From NCBI GenBank assembly GCA_947588355.1, contig CANPYI010000002.1, forward strand, positions 56,195-120,194: 64,000 nt of DNA, in the 5' to 3' direction. The DNA comes from an uncultured Clostridia bacterium. Lineage in GTDB: Bacteria > Bacillota > Clostridia > Christensenellales > UBA1242. The position numbers and the translations under genes are program-made. The stretch's first letter is position 1. Each line of letters starts with the position of its first letter. Below, piece by piece: positions 12,601-21,600 of the stretch. Under the pieces are notes generated by a model. The model did not search any database and was not told the origin of the DNA. It was given only the letters and a program-made list of their open reading frames with translations.

Positions 12601-15600
12601 CAATACAAATCACAATTTTCTTTCACAAAGTTGTTCAATCAACCAGACCCGCAAATGGAACGCCAACTTGTTTTGGCTGGTGAACAAGTTGTTTTGGTGT
12701 TGAGTCGCGACAAATCCGATGAATTTGAGGGCGAAGATATTGGCACATATGAGGTTTATCTTTCAGACATAAGATGCACAAATAAAAACAACTTTAAGTT
12801 TGTTTACTCTACAGACACCGAAAAATTGGTGTTGTTTGAAAATGACACTGTCACACAAACCAAACAAAGCATTGGCACATTCACCATTTCCAAAACCGGA
12901 GGATTGCAAGTCATTTTGAGCGGTGATGAAATGCAAAATGGCATATTGTCAGTGGAATATGACGGCAAATCTTATTCTATGTCGATCACAGAAAACAAAC
13001 TCAGCATTTTGCATGAGGGTGCAAATCGCACGCTTGACATTGCATTATATGACAACACATTAGGACAGGATATATCCGCAGCGGGCAATATCTGGGAAAT
13101 CTTGAAAGATAAAACAAATTCTGTTGTTGCAAGTTTTTTCACTTCGGTTCAACATGAAAGCGTGACCGATGCAGATACCTACTATTTCCAATTTGACATG
13201 TCAAACAGCGACCTTTCAAAATATTTCTCGTCAATTTCAATTTCAACAGATTATCGCTTTGTAATCACGCCAAAAATTATCGAAACAAGCAAATTTAACC
13301 TTAACAAAACATATGACAACAAATCGACGGCATACATAGATTTGCAAGGAAATGTTCTTGACGACATACAAGGTCAAGAAGTGTATATTCTTGCCACATA
13401 CAACTCTGTTCATTTCGGCGACACGGTTGTCACACTGGAACTAAATATACAATCTTACAACTTCACACTTGAAACCCCTTACGTCAATGCCACTATAAAC
13501 AAGTTGAAAGCCACATTAAAATTGCAAGCAATTGAAAGCGCATTTAAATATGGCGAGATCAGTATGGAAACTTTGGCAGAAAACCTTCCTATTTCAAATG
13601 CCACACTTGTTGACAAAGATGACAAAGTTTTGGATTTATCCTGGCTGACAGATTATATCGAATTTTATGATATATCTTACAGTTTGAAAAGTATAGATTT
13701 GGCAAACAGCAGAGGATTTTTGTACAAAGGCACTTATATTGTTGGCACGCAAGAAGAGTCAAACATAAACATCATTGCCACCTTCCAAGATTTTGATATG
13801 ACAATACAAGGTGTTACTTTCACCGTAGAGGCTTTGCCGATACAACATACTGTTCAAGCAGGCATAGTTCAGTTGACCACGATTGAAACTCCTTTGGAAG
13901 AGTACACACAACAATTGACAATCGCTCAAACTGAAGATGTTGTTGACTTGATTTTTACCATCAAAGATTTACAAACACCTCTTGTCGCCAAGTCTTATGA
14001 TTTTGTTTTGAAAAGTTATGACAATTTGAATGATAGTATAATCGTCACCATAAATGAAGACAACAATGCGGTGATTGTGACTGAAGTGGCAGACTCGGTT
14101 GTGCTTCAAATCCAACAATCAGATTTGTCAAAACTGACGACCACATATGATGGACAAGACTACATTTTGTCGGCAACAGATGAAGATTTGCAAAACAAAA
14201 CATTCACGGTTTCTCACGGAAGCGTTGGACAGACAATACATATTGAAATTGTTTCTGAAGTTTCAATCACTTCTTTCACAAGATTTGAAATTTACACTTC
14301 TGAAAACAAAGAGGCAAAATTCAACAAGGCGGGAAGATATGCTTTGACATTTGTGGTGGAAGCAAATGGCTATCAAAATCTCATTTTGAGAGGCTATGAA
14401 TTTGTCATTGCACCTAAAACAATACTTGTTGACAATTTGGATACGACCGTTTTCAACAAAACATATGACGGCAACTCCACAACAACACCGTGTGAAAATT
14501 TCACCGAAAAAGTTGAAGGTGATAATGCTTGGATTACGGCAATCTTCTTTGACTCAGATGCGGGAGTGGACAAAGATATATCTCTCTATCTTCAGGGTGG
14601 CGACAAAGATAATTACATACTTTCAAAAAACAGAGCAACTGCAACAATTTCGCCTGCAACTGCCACAATTTCTTTTGCAAAGGACAAAGTTGATGACGGC
14701 GTGCAATACACATATGGCGAAATCACTTTGCAAGACGGAGTTTTGAACGGAATTTCCTTTGTTGTCAAGTGTGGAGAAACTCAACTTTCGTCAATGCTTT
14801 ACACTTTGACCGCAACAATAAAATCACAAGAACTTGAACCTTCTTCACAAAACTATCTGCAAGTTTCAGATGATGGCTATGATATTTCTGTGCAAAGCAC
14901 GGTTTCTTCCAAAAACTACACCATTCAGCAGTTTGTAGGCAAAATTTATATCATTCCACGTGACGTCACGATTGAATTTAAGCGAAGAGGACAAATCAGT
15001 GTTGAATATGGCACACAAGAATGGAAAAATTTGTCAGCAGATTCGCCTTACAAATATACAATTCCTGCGATAGATAATCCACTTTTGGAAGAAATTTCTG
15101 TTGGACTTGCTATTGATCAGTTGAATGACAAAGATTTGGGAGTTTACAAAATTGCAAGTGCCATTTCTTACAACAAAAACTACAACGTGACAGTGAAAGA
15201 AGATGATGTGTATGCTTTTGAAATTATCCGACAACGTCAAAGAATTTACGTTATGTTTGAAAGCGAAAAAACAGAGATTGAAGTTGTTTACAATGGAGGT
15301 GCTTACAACAATATAAAAATTCAACGGTCCGGCGAAGATTGGCTGCTTGTCATTTCCAACACGCTTGCAGAAAATATTCAAGTTGCTTTGAAATTTTACT
15401 TGCTTGTTGACGGAGAATACACTCCATTTGAAGGTCAGTTGAACGATTTGGCATCAACACTCAATTTTTCGCAAGTGCTTGGCGAAGTGAGAGACGTTGG
15501 CACATACAACATTGTTGCCACAAACACGTCGTCATCTACAAGTGACGATGTCAAGATGGGCAAAAATAATTCGATGATTGCGTTCACACTTAAAATAACC

Positions 15601-18600
15601 GAAAAAGATGTTTACTTCAACACAGCGGAAATTGTGCAGACATTCAACAATGCTGATGCTGTTTACACTGTTGATGCCCAAGACTATGTTTCGGGTATTG
15701 CAGTCGCTGACAAACTTTCGTTGACCTTGACTTTTAAAGATGGTGAAAAGATTGCAAAATATGTCACAGATGATTATTATACTGTTGAAGCAGAACTTGT
15801 TGGCGACACTTATAAAAACTACAAGCTTAACATTCAAACTGTTGACAAAAACACTGTAAAAGGCAAAATAGACAGAAAAGATATTACCTTTGTTTATTCT
15901 TCACAAACTTTGACATATGGCGATGTGGCAGAAAATGAAACTTTGCCGATTTACTATAGTTTTGACTTCGATATTGTCGGTTTTGATTACGACAAATATC
16001 TGGCAGAAAAGAAAAAAGTTTATCCAGATTTTGATGAAAGCCAAAGTTTTGACTTTACAATAAAAATCAAAGATCCAAAATATTCCACTTCAAGACATTT
16101 GGAGTTCGGGGAATATTATTTGGAATTTGAGTCTTCTGTAAGCACAACAAGTGACTTCCGTGTAAGTTACTTTAATATCAACGGTGATAACACTGTGACG
16201 GGAGATAATTTCTCACAAAAAGCAAGTTTGACAATCAGAAAAAAAGACATTTCACTTGTGCCAGCAAGCGGAAAAACTTGGCAAGATATATTCACAAAGG
16301 AATATGACGGAAGTTATGAGGCGAAAATCGTTGATGAAGAAGGTACACGTCTTGTAAATGTTCGTCAAAGCGAACTTTTGTCAAATCTTTCTGGCAGAGA
16401 TGAAGTTTCTGTGTCAAGTGCAAGTTATCCTGCGTTGCAAGGTCAGGGACTTTTGATGAACTTTGCTTTAAGTGGATATGACAGCAAAAATTATCAGGTA
16501 TCTCAGCAAATTTACGGAACAATCACTCCTGTGGAAATTGAAATCGAATTTTTGATGAACGGAGCAACTTCTGATGTCGCTGGGCAAATGCTCAGGGCAC
16601 TTGCTTATCCATTTGTTGATGATTCCACCTATCTCACTTCAAATTCGTACGACAGCGCAACTTCAAGCACAGCAAGTTTTCCATCAACATTGAGTGGTGT
16701 TGTTGGCAAGGTGTTCACTCACTGGTCTTTGCAATTTGAAAATCTTGCTGAAAACAAAATACAAACTTTGCAAGCGCTTTGCGACTCTTTTGGCTTGCAG
16801 ACCGCAATCTTAAATGAAGAGGGTGTCCCGATATTTGCAATCACGGTGGGGAATAACGCTGCCACAGTTGCACTTTTGGCAGAACTTCTTAAAGACGACA
16901 CATATGGCATGGACTACAAGACTATTGACAAAATCACTTTCCACTCAAATTGGGAGGTTGAAAAGTACACCTTAAGCATTCAAGTTGCTGACGAAAACGG
17001 CAATCCTAAAGCGCTCGGCAGAGTGACAAGTGATGATTTTGAAGGCGAGGTGACAGACTTTGCGACATTTGAAGACGTATATGAATTTGGCACAAGCATC
17101 TCGATGGCAGCACAGCCAAACGAAAGAGTGACTTTCTATGGTTTTTATCTAGGCTCTGTGCATATCACAAATGAGGGCTTATATGATTGCGGCAAATTTA
17201 CAATAGACCAATCTGGCGAAAAAATAACTTTAAATATTGACCAAATTTCTGGCGATTTGAATATTGTGGTCAGATTTTCTGTGCAACAAGTGAATATTCA
17301 GTTGCAACTTTCTGAATATGATGCAGAACTTTCGGGTGGAAACTTGGATTTTGAACGAGATAGAGACGGAAATTATGTTTGCATGACAGATTATTTCAGT
17401 TTGCAGAATGTTCGCTTTTCAGCATTGCCGACGATAACAATTGTTGGACATATTCACACCGGATTTATTGTCAATGATCAAACAATCTTGTCAGCGGAGT
17501 ATGAGACAACATTGCTGACAACCTATTTGACAGACGACAAGGCAAGCAGTATAACACTCGTTATAACACCAAAATTTGAGCCAAAAACTATCAGCGTTGT
17601 GCTTGATTTCAATTACACTGGCGGCGAAAAGAGGACAATTTATGTAAAATACGGCAGTACGTATGAAACTGCACAGGGTTGGCAAGAAAATTTGGACGAT
17701 CAACTAAACGAAGGCTTCCATTTTGAAGGTTGGTTTGATGAAAATGAAACAGAAGTCAGTGGCTCGGATACTGTTTTGACAGACAAAGAAACAATCACGC
17801 TGACTGCTCATTGGAGTGAGTTGACCTACGAACTTAGGTTGACCATATCACATACAAGAATGACAATGTTCTCCGGCGTTGATTTTGAAAAAATCGGCGA
17901 CACTTATGTTGCAACCGGTATCAAATTTGGAACGAATATGGAATTTGTTTTGTATGCAGAAGATGGCTACAAATTTCCGGAAGATTGGCAAGACAATTTC
18001 AATGTTAATCTTGCTGATGATGGCAAAATTGCAAATGTAAGTTTCAAAATGCCTTCAAAAACACTCATAAAAGAAGTGGAGATGATTGCTCTGCCACACA
18101 CAATCACTTTTGGCGGTGAAAATTTGCAAAAAGTTGATGTGTTTGATATCACTGACGAAAAAACAAAAATAGAAGTTTTTGAACAAGAGCAAAAGTTTAC
18201 ACAAGAAGCCGGGCGTGCTGTAAGATTTGAAGTCACAGCATCAAAGGGATATATCATGTCCGAAAATGTTGTTTTAAGTTGGGCTGACGGTCAACCTTTG
18301 CAACAACATGAACTTGAAGATTTGCAGCATAGCATTCAGTTGGACGAAAATGGCATTTTGATTTTGCAAATTTTCGGACTTGTGAGAGATATTTCAATCA
18401 CATTCCAAACTGCAGCAAAAACAAACACGCTGACACTTGTTTTTGAAACTAAAGAAGCCATTGCGACAGTTGTTGTTGACGGTCAATCCTACACATTGGA
18501 AAGGCTTCCTATTTTGCAATGTCAGACAGCACAAACATTCAGTTTTGAAGTACAATTTGCACATGGATACAAGTTTGGACAGGTGGAGAGTGAAGAATTT

Positions 18601-21600
18601 GCCGTTTCCTATAATGAAATCTTGAATAATGAGCAGTTTACAGGGCGATACACTTTTGAAATTTCAGATATTTACGGTGATGGACAAATCATAATTTCTT
18701 CCGCTTTAAGACAATTCACAATATCAACTTCCGTGATATCTTACAACGAAGACCGCGAAAAAGAAGACAATCCACAAAACCAAGCATACATTCAAATTGG
18801 TGAACAAAATCTAAGTTCTGTTACGCAAGATTTTGGCACAGAAGTGACAATCGTGCTTCAAAATGCAGCAAGTTTCAAATTTGCAGGTTGGAGTAAAGAC
18901 GGGGAAACGGTTATTTCTGAAACAAACTTGGCTGAAGAAGGTTTGAGGCTTTTGCACGGAAACACTTGGAGTTACACTGTTGACAACGATACCACACTTT
19001 ATGCAATTTTTGCAGAAGGTCCGTACACGATATCTCTTGGCATGTTGGATTATGTTTTCTATATCACAAATGGCAAGAGCAATGTTGAAAATCAATTTGT
19101 TGCTCTTGAAAATGGACAATATTTTGAAAGTGACGGTCAAACAGAAATAACGGAAAGTTTCCAACTTGTTTATGGCGCGAACAAAGAAATTGTGGTCAAC
19201 ATTCCAACAGGCTATGTTTTCTACGGCTTAGGTTTCTTTGATATTGAAAACAAATTTGTTTTCCTTGGGCAGCCTTATTTGCGACCTGCACAAACACGAC
19301 AAGAAAGAGTTGTTGTCAACTCACTTGAATTCGGCACAACGTTTGTGGAAAGAATCTATATGGTTGTTGTTTCTCAACTGACAAGCATAAAAGTTTCAAG
19401 CAAAATTGATTTTGCCGGCAAATACGAAGATGACAAAGATGTCGGCTCAATTGAACTTGTCGGCTCTGATGGAACGTCAGTCAACAGTGCTGGCTGGATT
19501 GAAGGCACGCGACTACATTATCTTGCCGGTGACTTTTCAAATGGAAATGTGAAAGATGTACGCAATTTCAGTATTGTGGCTTACACGGGCGACACTGTTT
19601 ATCTTAAAGTCAACAATCCTCGTGCTGGATACAGAATAGGCTCGCTGCTTGTCAACAACGAAGAGTTTTTTGTTTTAAGTGGTCCAACACAAGGTGTTGA
19701 TAGTGTGATTTATCAAATTTCTGGGATTGTTGGCGGAATGAGTGGCCTTGAAATTACGGTGCTTTATGTACCAAATTTAAACACCATCAACCTCAAATTT
19801 GTTCAAGAAGGTCAAGACAGCAATGTTGCAGTTGGCGGAGGAATGTTCCAGAGCACCACTCAAGATGGAACAAAAATGTGGATAACGGGAAATGAAAGCA
19901 CACAATTGATTGTGACTGCTTACACTGATGTGTCATTCACTGTGCAAGCATACATTCGCGCAGGATTCTATGTCAACAAAGAAGATGTCGAAAACAATTT
20001 GGTTGTTTTGAGCCCTTCAAATATAGTAAGACTTTCCAGCGTTCAATACACTCCACTTTCTGTGGAACTTAGCGGCTTCACGGGAAGAATAAGTTTTGTT
20101 GTTGAAGGTTTTGCCGGAATAAATGACATAAACATCTTGCTTAAGTCTTCCAAATATACCGTCATGTTTATGGATAACGAAACCGTGCTTGCAACTGTAC
20201 GCAATGTGGCGTTCAACACCAGTCTGCAAGAAAGTTTGTCGCAACAAAACAGTCAAAACATAACTGCGGGCAATCTTGTGTATGTAAACGGCTATCTTGA
20301 CCTTGTCAGAACGCTTGAAAAACATCACTTCGAGGGCTACTTTACTTTCCAAAATGGTGCGGGCGTGAGATATGTTGATTCCACCGGCAAGGCAGTTTCG
20401 ACTTGGCAAGAAAGTGGATATGCATTCAATTCTTTGAAGAACAAGTTTGAATTGACATCAAACGCATTTGTTGACCAAGACGGAAATATGGTTGTGAAAC
20501 TTTATCTGTATATGTCCTTCCTTAAAACAAGACTGACATTCAACTTTCAACCAAGTGGCATAAATCTGACCGCACAAAACATGGTCACGGGCATCGATCC
20601 AACAAACTCTTGGTTTTACGAAGCGTCGCCAAATTATATCGAAGTTTCTTTCAACACGGATATATATATCACGGCGCCAGAAACCAATGGATACAAATTC
20701 TTTAAGTTTATCATCGCACAGAAAACATTTGACGGAACTTGGCTGACCGCGGTGACATCTTATCAGAGCCGTGTACCATGGTCCACAAACAACGTTGACC
20801 AAATCGTTGAAGTGAACATCGATGTTGTGTACTTTGCAAAAGTTGATGTTGATGTTGTTGGTGGCGATGGCACATACACCATTTCTCAGGACAACGACTC
20901 TGATTCTCAAGCCGATGCAATGATAAGTCAAGGTTATGTTTCAACGGAAAAACCATTCACAATCACAGCAAAACCAGAGGAAGGATATATCTTCAATCAA
21001 TGGCGCTATTTGGGGCAAGTTTCTTCAAATCCAACAATAAGTTTGACGATTTACTCGAATGTAACATTGACAATGAACCTTTCGGGTGTTGCGGCCACAT
21101 TAGATTTTTCAAAATATGATTTGGCAAAAGGACATATCGAGTCCATAACAATACACAGTAAATCCGGCAGAGAAAGAACAGAAACACTTGGAAGCGGAAA
21201 TGTTGGAAACTTCAACAGATATCCAAACAAATTGTTTGTGTCAGTGAATGTTGGTGACCAAATCACCTTTAAGGTGGCAACAAACACGAATGTTGGAGTA
21301 AGTTGGAATTTGGACAATGTGACATTTGCGAGATTTTCCGGAAATTATCAGTATTTTGTGTTTGAAGTGGGCAGTGCTTTGGCAAACAAGACCACAGCGG
21401 TGATTCCGGCATTCACAAACACACACAGAGCAATTTACATAAATAGTCAGTTTGACCAGGATTTGACCAGTGCCATAGATATGAATAATGTTGATTTTGC
21501 AGGACAAATTTTGTGTAATGGCAAACAAGTTGAATATCTTTTGGCAAAACGGGAAGATGCCGTTGAAATTGATTTACTCGCCAACGCGCGCTACGAAATA